A DNA stretch of 64,000 nt from an uncultured Verrucomicrobia subdivision 3 bacterium (lineage in GTDB: Bacteria; Verrucomicrobiota; Verrucomicrobiae; Limisphaerales; UBA11358). This document shows positions 9,601 through 16,901 of the stretch, in pieces; position 1 is the stretch's first letter, and each line of letters opens with the position of its first letter. The notes under the pieces were generated by a model, which worked only from the letters and a program-made list of their open reading frames with translations, was not told the DNA's origin and searched no databases. The translations under genes and the position numbers were made by a program. Location of the stretch: positions 108,765 through 172,764 of the forward strand of contig CAIXPZ010000234.1 of NCBI GenBank assembly GCA_903921455.1, read 5' to 3'.

Positions 9601-9862
9601 AGGAGTTGTCGGAGACGGGGTAACGAGTTGCTATATCACTTCATATAGACATAGGCACGATCGGTTCCTGCGCCACAGCTCCGGGAGGGGACTGGAGGAC
9701 TCCCGGACGCTGCGCGTTTACGTTGGTTTCAGCGCCGCGCGGTAGCGTCGTGGAGTGCGGTGACACGTCACCGCTTTTGCCCGGCGCGACATGTCGCGCA
9801 TTTTCCCCGTTGGGCCGACTCAACTGTGCCAACGTTAACCGGAACTGCTATAACCACCGGCT
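9601..9862. repeat. Gene-free stretch with nested palindromes, probable dispersed repeat
   Basis: No credible gene is present. The stretch holds GCGGTGAC-AC-GTCACCGC (9757-9774, 8-bp arms) and a perfect 16-bp palindrome GCGCGACATGTCGCGC (9784-9799), plus a smaller CTCCGGGA...TCCCGG pairing near 9680-9706. The density of palindromes resembles dispersed intergenic repeats of this phylum; that assignment is inference. The palindromes lie downstream of leuB, which is read towards them. Confidence 0.5.
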
Positions 9863-10969
9863 CTAAACCGCCGCCGCAATCGCGTCGCCCATCTCGCGGG
9901 TGCCGACGCGCTGGGCGCCGGTCTCGCTCGCGCTGAAGATGTCGCCGGTGCGGTTGCCCGCTCCGATGGCGGTGGCCACAGCCTTCTCAATCGCCGCCGC
10001 CGCCTCGTTCAGGCCGAAGCTGTGCCGCAGCATCAGCGCGCTCGACAGGATTTGTGCGATGGGGTTCGCCAGATTCTTCCCGGCGATGTCCGGCGCGGTG
10101 CCGCCGGCGGGTTCATAGAAACCAAACGTCTGATTGCCGTTCGTCGCGCCCAGGCTGGCGCTCGGCAACATGCCGAGCGAACCGCCCAGCGCCGCTGCCT
10201 CGTCGCTCAGGATGTCGCCAAACATGTTTTCGCACAGCATCACGTCGAACTGCGTGGGCTTGAGCATGAGTTGCATCGCGCCGTTGTCCACGAACATGTG
10301 GTCCAGCGCCACGTCGGGATAATTCTTGCCGACGCGCGTGACGACTTCGCGCCACAGGATGCCGTTCTCCAGCACGTTCGCCTTGTCGATGCTCGTCAAT
10401 TTCTTGCGGCGCAACTGCGCGGCCTTGAACGCCACGTGGGCGATGCGCTCGATCTCGGGCGTGGTGTATACCATCGTGTCGATCGCGCGGAAATTGCCGC
10501 CGCCCAAATCTTCCGTCTTCTTCGGCTGGCCGAAATACATGCCGCCGGTCAGTTCGCGCACGACGAGGATATCAATGCCATCGCCCTGCCGTTCCTTCGC
10601 CAGCGGACACGCGTGCGCCAGCACTTTTGGCAGCGATACCGGACGCAGATTGGCGAACAGGCCGAATTCCTTGCGCAGGCGCAGCAGCGCGGCGCGCTCG
10701 GGCCGCTCCTCTTTCGGAATCGTCGGGTCGCGGTCGGGCAGGCCGACGGAGCCGAACAAAATGGAATCGCTTTTTTTGCAGAGCGCGAGCGTGGCGTCCG
10801 GCAGCGCCTTGCCGGCGGCGTCAATGCCCGCCCAGCCGACGGGTGCTTCGGTGATGTTGAGCTGGAAGCCGAATTTCTTCTCGGTGACGCGAAGCACCTT
10901 GATGGCCTCGCGCATGACTTCGTTGCCGATGCCGTCACCCGCGAGCGCGGCGATGTTGTAATTTTTCAT
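9863..10969 (-). CDS. leuB: 3-isopropylmalate dehydrogenase
   Basis: This 368-residue enzyme oxidatively decarboxylates 3-isopropylmalate to 2-oxoisocaproate with NAD+ in leucine biosynthesis. The ATG at 10969 gives the conserved start MKNYNIAALAGDGIGNEVM. Diagnostic segments follow in order: LFGSVGLPDRD, LFANLRPV, VRELTGGMYFGQPK, DKANVLENGILWRE, the metal-binding FVDNGAMQLML and ENMFGDILSDEAA, and the nucleotide-binding EPAGGTAPDIAGKNLANP. Length and order fit LeuB rather than isocitrate dehydrogenase. No other leu genes are in the window. The stop lies just after a palindrome-rich gap. Confidence 0.95.
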   Translation of the reverse strand: MKNYNIAALAGDGIGNEVMREAIKVLRVTEKKFGFQLNITEAPVGWAGIDAAGKALPDATLALCKKSDSILFGSVGLPDRDPTIPKEERPERAALLRLRKEFGLFANLRPVSLPKVLAHACPLAKERQGDGIDILVVRELTGGMYFGQPKKTEDLGGGNFRAIDTMVYTTPEIERIAHVAFKAAQLRRKKLTSIDKANVLENGILWREVVTRVGKNYPDVALDHMFVDNGAMQLMLKPTQFDVMLCENMFGDILSDEAAALGGSLGMLPSASLGATNGNQTFGFYEPAGGTAPDIAGKNLANPIAQILSSALMLRHSFGLNEAAAAIEKAVATAIGAGNRTGDIFSASETGAQRVGTREMGDAIAAAV

Positions 10970-11055
10970 GAAAGCGAGCCGACAGTTTAAGTTTTTGGCG
11001 CGAACTGACAATGGAATTTTACCGGTGGCCTTTCCCGGCCTCCGCCCGGCAGACG

Positions 11056-13005
11056 CTACTGTTTCATCGGCGCGGCGGCCGTCCGGAAAGATTCCCGCCA
11101 CGGCTGCCGGTTTTTGTAAAGATTCAGCCGGGTTTGCAGCGGCTCGGTATTTTCCATCTGCGCCGCGCCGGCCAGGGTGAGCGCATTTTCGGCGCAGACG
11201 ACGGCGTTGGAAAAATCACCATTTTCGGCGAACGCCATGCCCAATATGTCAAACACCATGGGCTGGGTCTGGTGCGAGAGTTCGCTGGCTTTGCGGGCGA
11301 TGGCCAGGGCGTTTTTGCCGTCGCGGGCGTCGGCATTATCATTGGCGGCGAGATAATGCGCGACGGTGGCGAGGCTTTGGTAATTATCCGGTTCAAGCCG
11401 CAGGGCGATGCTGAATTCGTTCAGGCCGGCGGGATCGCGGCCGAGCTTGAACAGCACTTTCGCGGCTTCAAAGTGGGGCTTGGCGAAGTTCGGATTGAGT
11501 TTTATCGCTTCCCCGAATTCCGCCAGGGCCGCGTCAAATTGGCCGAGGGCGGCGAGCTGGCTGCCGGCGGCGCAATGGAGGGCGGGCAGGCCGGGCGCGA
11601 GCCGGATGGCTTCGCGATATTCGGCGAGCGATTCCGCGTGCCGCCCCAGCCGGCCGAGCATGTTGCCGAGATTGTTGTGAACCTCGACGCGGCTGCTGCC
11701 GGTTTTTATCGCTTGCTGATAAACCTCAACGGCTTCTTCCAAACGGCCCTGCGCTCCCAGCGCCACGCCCAGATCCACCAGGGCGATGTCGTTGGCGGGA
11801 TTCACGGCCACGGCGCGGCGGAACAACGCTTCCCCGTTCTGCCAGGAGGGGAGCTGGTTTTCCGTGGCCAAAATGCACGCGGCGGCTATCAGTCCCGCCA
11901 GTGCGAAACGTATGCTTCTAGGTATTTGCATCCGCGCCGCGAGTTCGCTGCCCAGAAAGACCAGCGCGATGAATAACCCTATGGCTGGTATGTAGGTGTA
12001 ACGGTCGGCGATTGCCTGGTCACCGACTTGCACCAGGCCGATGACTGGCACGAGCGTGCCCAGAAACCACAGCCAGCCGACCAGAACATACGGCCGGGTT
12101 TTGCGCCACTGCCAGGCGGCGGTTGAAATTAAAATCAAAACTGTGGCTGCGAGCATCAGCCGGCTCGCCGGAACGGTTTCCGGCAGCCGGTAGAGGGCGC
12201 ACAAATCCGCTGGCCAGACAATCTTTTGGAGGTAGGTCAGCACCCCCGCCACCGCGTTTTCCAGCCGGGCCCCCAGGGAAATTTGCGTCAGCGAGGCCAC
12301 CGCGTGGCCGGCGCGCTGCGCGCTCAGCGTGACGATGCAGGCGGCGGCGGTGAGCAGGAAGAACGGGGCTTTCTCCCGCACCAGCGCCCGGCGCGTGGCC
12401 GGGGAAAACCGCTGCAGCGGCCAATAGTCCAGCAGCAGCAGCACGCACGGCAGCGTGACCACCATGGGTTTGGCCATCAGGCCGAGCGCGAAAAACCCCA
12501 AAGCCAGCCAGTAATGGCGGCGGGAATTTTCTTTGACGAACTGTGCGTAGCTCAGCAGCGTCAGCAGCGCGAAGAACGTGCTCAACACATCCTTGCGCTC
12601 CGCGATCCACGCCACGGATTCGACGTGGAGCGGATGCCAGGCAAACAGCGCCGCGACGAACGCGGAAGGCCAGAGCCGCCGCGTGAGCCGCCAGAGCAGC
12701 AGGAACAGCAGCGCGGTGTTGGCCGAATGGATGAGCACATTGATGACGTGATGCGCGCCGGCGTGCAGGCCGAAGACTTCGCAGTCGGCCATGTGCGACA
12801 GCCAGGTGACCGGATGCCAGTTCGCCTCGTAAAAGGTCGTGAACGCCCAGTGCGCTCCCGCCCACGTCAGCCCGCTTTTGACGATGGGATTGCTGACGAT
12901 GTAGTCGTTGTCGTCGAAGTTCACGAAGCCGAACCGCGCGGTGGGCAGGAATACCGCCACCGTGACCAGGGCCAGCAGCAATGCGATGAGACGCGGACGC
13001 GACAT
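11056..13005 (-). CDS. Multi-pass membrane protein with C-terminal TPRs, TMTC/PMT-like
   Basis: The 649-residue protein has about ten hydrophobic segments in residues 1-390, then a TPR array to the C-terminus (repeats beginning NPANDIALVDLGVALGAQGR and following). An early acidic pair, FVNFDDNDYI (about 27-36), and the motif HPLHVESVAWIAERKDVLST (about 125-144) match the GT-C fold of membrane mannosyltransferases joined to TPRs (TMTC family). Such proteins transfer sugar from a lipid-linked donor to extracytoplasmic protein, with the TPRs engaging substrate. Donor and acceptor here are unknown. It is upstream of leuB in transcription with an 86-base gap. Confidence 0.75.
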   Translation of the reverse strand: MSRPRLIALLLALVTVAVFLPTARFGFVNFDDNDYIVSNPIVKSGLTWAGAHWAFTTFYEANWHPVTWLSHMADCEVFGLHAGAHHVINVLIHSANTALLFLLLWRLTRRLWPSAFVAALFAWHPLHVESVAWIAERKDVLSTFFALLTLLSYAQFVKENSRRHYWLALGFFALGLMAKPMVVTLPCVLLLLDYWPLQRFSPATRRALVREKAPFFLLTAAACIVTLSAQRAGHAVASLTQISLGARLENAVAGVLTYLQKIVWPADLCALYRLPETVPASRLMLAATVLILISTAAWQWRKTRPYVLVGWLWFLGTLVPVIGLVQVGDQAIADRYTYIPAIGLFIALVFLGSELAARMQIPRSIRFALAGLIAAACILATENQLPSWQNGEALFRRAVAVNPANDIALVDLGVALGAQGRLEEAVEVYQQAIKTGSSRVEVHNNLGNMLGRLGRHAESLAEYREAIRLAPGLPALHCAAGSQLAALGQFDAALAEFGEAIKLNPNFAKPHFEAAKVLFKLGRDPAGLNEFSIALRLEPDNYQSLATVAHYLAANDNADARDGKNALAIARKASELSHQTQPMVFDILGMAFAENGDFSNAVVCAENALTLAGAAQMENTEPLQTRLNLYKNRQPWRESFRTAAAPMKQ

Positions 13006-13047
13006 GATTTTACTTTAAGCGGGCGAAGAGTCTATTTGAACCGCCAG

Positions 13048-13062
13048 GCAGAAGGAAGAATG
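13048..13062 (+). repeat. Left arm of a 15-bp exact inverted repeat flanking the Nudix gene
   Basis: GCAGAAGGAAGAATG here is the exact reverse complement of CATTCTTCCTTCTGC at 13701-13715, on the other side of the Nudix gene. Between this arm and the Nudix ATG, ATTTACGAT occurs three times directly and ATCGTAAAT appears in inverted orientation; the start codon itself sits in AAATCGTAAATG. Confidence 0.7.
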
Positions 13063-13144
13063 AAGAATTTACGATGGGCGATTTACGATTTACGATGGGC
13101 CGGGTTAAATCAAGCGCACGTAAATCGTATATCCAAAATCGTAA

Positions 13145-13642
13145 ATGTCTTTGCCCTACAAAATCGCCACGCTGCTCTACGTGTTCAACGAGCGCGACGA
13201 CATCCTGCTGCTCGAACGTGCGCAGGAACCGAACCGCGGTCTCTGGAGCCCGTGCGGCGGCAAGTTGAAGATGGACCGGGGCGAATCGCCCTACGCCTGC
13301 GCCTGCCGCGAGGCGCACGAGGAAATCGGCCTCGCGCTCGCGCCGTCGGATTTGCACCTGGCCGGGCTCATCAGCGAGCACGGCTACCAGGGCCAGACGC
13401 ACTGGCTGATGTTTCTGTTTGAAGTGAAAGTGAAATTGAATGTGCTGCCGCCGGCGATGAGCGAGGGCCGGTTTGAATTTTTCCAGCGCGAAAAAATTTC
13501 CGCGCTCAACATCCCGCAGACCGACCGCGAGCAGATCTGGCCGTGGTTCTGGCAGTATCGCGGCGGCTTCTTTGCGGCGCACTGCCATTGCCACGCGGAC
13601 GGGCGGAACGAGTGGGGGCTGGAAGAAGCCAAGGCAGAATGA
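13145..13642 (+). CDS. Nudix hydrolase (MutT-like)
   Basis: The 165-residue protein carries a Nudix-type box, with CGGKLKMDRGESPYACAC running into REAHEEIGL (residues about 37-63). The REUXEEXGU half is intact and binds divalent metal. The loop between the leading Gly and the first box Glu is two residues longer than the canonical G-x5-E. Nudix enzymes hydrolyse a nucleoside diphosphate linked to another group; the substrate cannot be assigned. The ATG at 13145 lies inside a short repeat, and no Shine-Dalgarno sequence is visible. The gene stands between two arms of an exact inverted repeat and is followed at 82 bases by tadA. Confidence 0.85.
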   Translation: MSLPYKIATLLYVFNERDDILLLERAQEPNRGLWSPCGGKLKMDRGESPYACACREAHEEIGLALAPSDLHLAGLISEHGYQGQTHWLMFLFEVKVKLNVLPPAMSEGRFEFFQREKISALNIPQTDREQIWPWFWQYRGGFFAAHCHCHADGRNEWGLEEAKAE

Positions 13643-13700
13643 AGAAGGCAGAAGGCAGAAAATTTTTCGCGGTGCGTTTGTGTTTTACTTCTGCATTCTG

Positions 13701-13715
13701 CATTCTTCCTTCTGC
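13701..13715 (-). repeat. Right arm of the inverted repeat flanking the Nudix gene
   Basis: CATTCTTCCTTCTGC pairs with 13048-13062. The surrounding 13632-13719 stretch is made of short GCAGAA-type units in both orientations (GGCAGAATGAAGAAGGCAGA at 13633 and TTCTGCATTCTGCATTCTTC at 13689), so it can fold back on itself between the Nudix stop and the tadA start. Confidence 0.7.
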
Positions 13716-13724
13716 ATTTGAAAC

Positions 13725-14231
13725 ATGAGCGATCCCATCATTGATTTGCACAGCGACGAGTATTTCATGGGCGAAGCCTTGCGGCAGGCGGCGCGGGCCT
13801 ACGAGCGCGGCGAGGTGCCGGTCGGGGCCGTGGTCGTGCGCGAGGGGCGCATCATCGCGCGGGCTTACAATCAGGTGGAGACGCTCAAGGACGCCACGGC
13901 GCACGCGGAGATGCTGGCGCTGACGCAGGCGGAAAATGCCGTGGGCGACTGGCGGCTGACCGACTGCACGCTTTACGTCACCAAGGAACCCTGCCCGATG
14001 TGCGCGGGGGCGGTGGTGCATACGCGGCTGCTGCGGGTGGTGTTCGGCGCGGGCGACCCCAAGGGCGGCGCGGCGGGCGGCGCGCTGAACCTGCTGCAAT
14101 TCCCCACGCTCAACCACCGCTGTGCGATCACGGCCGGGGTGCGGCTGGAGGAATGTCGGGATTTGCTGCGCAGTTTTTTTGCCGAGCAGCGCGCGGCCAA
14201 GCCGGTCGGGGATAAGCCGGCGGCGGAATAA
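13725..14231 (+). CDS. tadA: tRNA-specific adenosine deaminase
   Basis: TadA deaminates adenosine 34 of tRNA-Arg(ACG) to inosine, needed for decoding CGN codons. The 168-residue protein has the deaminase zinc site: the HAE motif (His about 60, Glu about 62 as proton shuttle) and PCPMCAG (Cys about 90 and 93). RVVFGAGDPKGGAAGG and LLRSFF near the C-terminus are typical of TadA rather than of guanine or riboflavin-route deaminases. The ATG at 13725 gives MSDPIIDLHSDEYFMGEALR. The gene follows the Nudix gene and precedes the long repeat-filled gap. Confidence 0.93.
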   Translation: MSDPIIDLHSDEYFMGEALRQAARAYERGEVPVGAVVVREGRIIARAYNQVETLKDATAHAEMLALTQAENAVGDWRLTDCTLYVTKEPCPMCAGAVVHTRLLRVVFGAGDPKGGAAGGALNLLQFPTLNHRCAITAGVRLEECRDLLRSFFAEQRAAKPVGDKPAAE

Positions 14232-14555
14232 GGAGGGGTGCGCCAATCCGTGCGCGCCGGCGTGGTGAACCCGAATGCGTCCGTTGGCAGGAGCCGCCGG
14301 TAATTTTTTTGAGGTGGGGAGGCGTCGCGCTGCGACCCTGCTTGCCCGCCTGCGGGCACCCGGACGCGTGGCCATCCCTCTGATGCTTGAAATGTTCCGT
14401 CTCGCTGAGGCTTCCTGTTCGTCCCTGATGATTTCGCGTATTTTGCGTGGTTCGCGGTGGGTTCAACTGCGGGTTAGGGTCTACAATATTTATTTTTACT
14501 GGACAAGGATGTATCCATAAAATACAATACACCTATGTCGTTTGCCGGCTGGTGG

Positions 14556-14704
14556 GTCAAGTCGCGCTGCGGCTTGACCTGACCGCGCAGCGGTCACTGA
14601 GGGGTTCCGCGTTTACGCGGCGGGCGTAGTCGTTCTTTGACATCGGGATTTTATCGCGCTTCCGTCTTGGGTTGCCCGGGTGAAGCTGGTCTGGCTTCGC
14701 CCGG
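14556..14704. repeat. Run of four consecutive hairpins
   Basis: Four separate inverted repeats follow one another: GTCAAG...CTTGAC (14556-14578), TGACCGC-GCA-GCGGTCA (14580-14596), CCGCG-TTTA-CGCGG (14607-14620), and CCGGGTGAAGC...GCTTCGCCCGG (14676-14704, 11-bp stem with one G-U pair). No T run follows any of them, so they do not look like a standard terminator. Confidence 0.6.
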
Positions 14705-14740
14705 CCACCCCAGAATCCGAAAAACTTCATTTCCGGTCAC

Positions 14741-14770
14741 CTTTGGTAATCTTTGGTAATCCCTGGTAAC
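14741..14770 (+). repeat. Three tandem copies of a 10-bp unit
   Basis: CTTTGGTAAT occurs twice exactly (14741-14750, 14751-14760), followed by the variant CCCTGGTAAC (14761-14770). The 10-bp period is close to one DNA helical turn, so a protein binding on one face is possible. Confidence 0.7.
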
Positions 14771-15636
14771 CTGCACCCGTCGTTGGATCATGCCGCCTCC
14801 CTCGGTTTGGCCCTGATTCCTTTGGAAATTTTACCCCCTCAAAAATGAAAAGGGGTAAAGAAATGGTAAAGTTTTAAGTGCTCTATCAACCACTTACGCA
14901 AGTTACCTCGGGTGCTGGTAAAGAAAACGGGTCTGGCTGGTAAAGTAGTTGGGGCCGTGATTTGTATGGTTCGGACGATGTTGATACCTTTTGTTCGTTT
15001 TCGGCATTTTCAAAACGGGGTATCAAATCGTATCAAAAAGTAACAAATCGTCATATGACAATCACTGGCTGCCGTCAAAAACCGTAAAACTGGTGAAGAA
15101 ACTGGTAAAGCTTTTAGGTCAGCTATCGGGGATGGGGTTAGTAGCGGGTGGGGGGATCAAAATCTTAAAATGGGACCGCCGGAAAAAACCGCTCTTTTTG
15201 GCCTAGAAACGGCCTAATTTTGGATGCTCTATCAAGCACTTACGTAAATCGGCTTCGTTTACCGGCATACCTCGGTCCAATTGTTAGCGCCGCTTTAGGG
15301 TTGTCTGTTTTCTCATGGGTGGGCAGTTGCGACCCTGCTGGCCCGTCCGGCGGGCGTCCGGTCGTATTCGAAGACGTTTTAATACCTTTTGTCAATTTTT
15401 GGCATTTTCAAAACGGGGTATCAAAACGACACAAAAAGTATCAAAACGTAACATCGCGGGTCGCGGGTAAACCAATAGCCCCCCCCCAAGAGTCATAACC
15501 CGACTATGGCTTGGTTTCGGAGGTTTTATATCCGGCTCTCATGCTAAAACTGCCGCCTAAAAAGAGCCCGGAGGTAGGGCGCGTCACTCCGTGCGCGCCG
15601 GCATGGTGAGCCTGAGCGGGTTCGTTGGCAGGCGAC

Positions 15637-15658
15637 GGCGCGCAGGGGACTGCGCGCC
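15637..15658. repeat. 9-bp perfect hairpin at the edge of the repeat mosaic
   Basis: GGCGCGCAG (15637-15645) and CTGCGCGCC (15650-15658) pair across a GGGA loop. It directly follows the second copy of the 54-base repeat. Confidence 0.7.
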
Positions 15659-15701
15659 CTATCACACCGGATGAAAAACGGGCCAGTTGGTGTTGGCCAA
15701 C

Positions 15702-15729
15702 AAAAAAGGCGCTCCTTGCGGAGCGCCTT
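15702..15729 (-). terminator. Intrinsic terminator of the second prepilin-like gene
   Basis: Read on the minus strand, a perfect 10-bp stem AAGGCGCTCC / GGAGCGCCTT with a GCAA loop is followed by TTTTTT. It lies 20 bases downstream of the stop at 15749. Confidence 0.9.
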
Positions 15730-15748
15730 GAGTGTTTGCTTAAAAAAA

Positions 15749-16531
15749 TCAGAAGGGGAAGTTGAAAGACTGCTGCGCCGTGGTGTTGGTGCTGTTCAAC
15801 AGGGCGGTATGTAGACCGCTGACAGTGACAGATTGCACGCTGCCGTCGGCCAGGCCGATGTTGCCGCTCTTGGAGTGGAAGTTACTGTCCCAGGACATGC
15901 TGTTCGCGTTGTTGTTAAAGGCAAAGGACGTTTGGCTGCTGCGGGTGCTGGCAGCGGTGTTGCCCAAAGCATACGAGGCAGGCGTGGTCGCGGTCGCGCC
16001 CACGGTGCCGATGTTTAAGTCGCCGCTCAGGATCATCTGCGGATCCGCTTCCAAGGCGTCACCGTTGACGAAGTAGCTGATTTTGGTGAGCGAACCGGCG
16101 CCCTGCTTGGTGCCCGGAGCCAAAATCGTCTGGCCCAAAGCGTCAACAAAGTTGGTGCCGTAACCGTTGCCGGCCGTGTGGAGGTTGTCCGACGGGCAAT
16201 AAATGATTTTGGCGGTGGAGAGTTCGTTGGACATCACAATGAACACCATGCCGGGGTTCAGCGTGTTGGCCGCAGCCGTGCCGTGGCCCACATATTCATT
16301 GGCGCCACCGGAGCTGTAGGTGAGGGCTTGGGGATACTTGTCACTGTTGTCACCGGACCAGATGCGGAAGGCGAGGCCGACCTGCTTGAGGTTGTTGACG
16401 CAGTTGATTTTCTGGGCCTTTTTCTTGGCGGCGGCGAGCGCAGGCAAGAGCATGGCGGCGAGAATCGCGATGATCGCGATGACGACTAGGAGTTCGATGA
16501 GCGTAAACGCTTTTTTGGTTTGTTGTTTCAT
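15749..16531 (-). CDS. Prepilin-like protein with N-terminal cleavage/methylation domain
   Basis: The 260-residue protein starts MKQQTKKA followed by [16 protein letters not shown] and AAKKKAQ, so the leader is only 8 residues and cleavage again falls after Ala. The globular part has two cysteines in NCVNNLKQ and YCPSDN and ends with an H-X9-DG-like segment ([16 protein letters not shown]) typical of verrucomicrobial and planctomycetal pseudopilin-like proteins. It shares only the first 45 residues and general plan with the protein at 4573-5382. It has its own terminator and is probably monocistronic. Function unknown; a surface or secretion-associated pseudopilin is the broad inference. Confidence 0.88.
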   Translation of the reverse strand: MKQQTKKAFTLIELLVVIAIIAILAAMLLPALAAAKKKAQKINCVNNLKQVGLAFRIWSGDNSDKYPQALTYSSGGANEYVGHGTAAANTLNPGMVFIVMSNELSTAKIIYCPSDNLHTAGNGYGTNFVDALGQTILAPGTKQGAGSLTKISYFVNGDALEADPQMILSGDLNIGTVGATATTPASYALGNTAASTRSSQTSFAFNNNANSMSWDSNFHSKSGNIGLADGSVQSVTVSGLHTALLNSTNTTAQQSFNFPF

Positions 16532-16901
16532 AATTATTTTGTTGTTGTTCCGGTTATCGCACGAGGTTTCGCGCGCGATGGTCACGATGGTCACGGAGTG
16601 TTGGATTTACTTTAGCAATGCCGGTGCCAAGGTGAAAAATTGCAAAAGGCCAATGAATCGACGTTATCCGTTTCGCCGGTAAGGTCAAAAGAGTGAAAAA
16701 TTCACGCAAGGCGCGTGAGTTTCACGCGCGGCAGCGAAATGTTATTCACAACTCGGTTGGAAAGGGTCGCGCGAAGGACGCGAAGGCGGCGAAGCGGGGA
16801 GCATGGCCTACCTTCGCCGTCTTCGCGTCCTCCGCGCGACCTAAAACCACAGCGTCGCAGCATTGACACCGTTGCACACTTGGCGAAAACTGTCAGACCT
16901 T
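16532..16901. other. Divergent gap with a long palindrome
   Basis: This 370-base gap separates the second prepilin-like gene (minus) from the glycyl-tRNA synthetase gene (plus). The part next to the prepilin gene is AT-rich and probably carries its promoter. The rest is dominated by the 30-base inverted repeat at 16765-16841. I see no gene in it. Confidence 0.5.
16765..16841. repeat. 30-base inverted repeat with 17-base loop
   Basis: Arms 16765-16794 and 16812-16841 pair over 30 bases with two mismatches. The left arm begins GGTCGCGCGAAGGACGCGAA and the right arm ends CCTCCGCGCGACC. The sequence also has an internal GCGAAG periodicity. There is no T run after either arm. It resembles dispersed palindromic repeats seen between genes in several environmental phyla (inference). 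Confidence 0.85.

Larger units (their letters stand above)
14232..15748. repeat. 1.5 kb gene-free mosaic of diverged direct repeats and hairpins
   Basis: No convincing gene is present; the open frames at about 14991-15206 and 15220-15498 lack domains and overlap repeats. At least four repeat pairs are visible: 14238-14291 with 15579-15632 (54 bases, CCGTGCGCGCCGGC core); 14331-14363 with 15328-15361 (TGCGACCCTGCT core); 14878-14901 with 15224-15247 (TGCTCTATCAA.CACTTACG core); and 14983-15050 with 15381-15456 (GGCATTTTCAAAACGGGG core). The middle part is AT-richer than the flanking genes and rich in TGGTAAAG. It may be a dispersed-repeat cluster, a decayed mobile element, or an RNA-coding locus. 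Confidence 0.75.

Noticed and set aside
11011..11976. Plus-strand open frame of 321 codons opposite the TPR gene
   Set aside because: Antisense to a gene with clear TPR and membrane domains; no start signal and no recognisable domain.
12226..13422. Plus-strand open frame of 398 codons running from the TPR gene into the Nudix gene
   Set aside because: It crosses two real genes in wrong frames and its product is low-complexity Arg/Gln/Gly.
14258..14310. Terminator after tadA (CCGGCG...CGCCGG then TTTTTTT)
   Set aside because: The stem has only 6 pairs with a loop of over 30 bases, and the sequence is part of a repeat found again at 15.6 kb; too weak to call.
14991..15498. Two small open frames inside the repeat mosaic (MFVFGIF..., MDALSST...)
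   Set aside because: Both overlap diverged repeat blocks, lack ribosome binding sites and domains, and the repeated block is read in different ways in the two copies.
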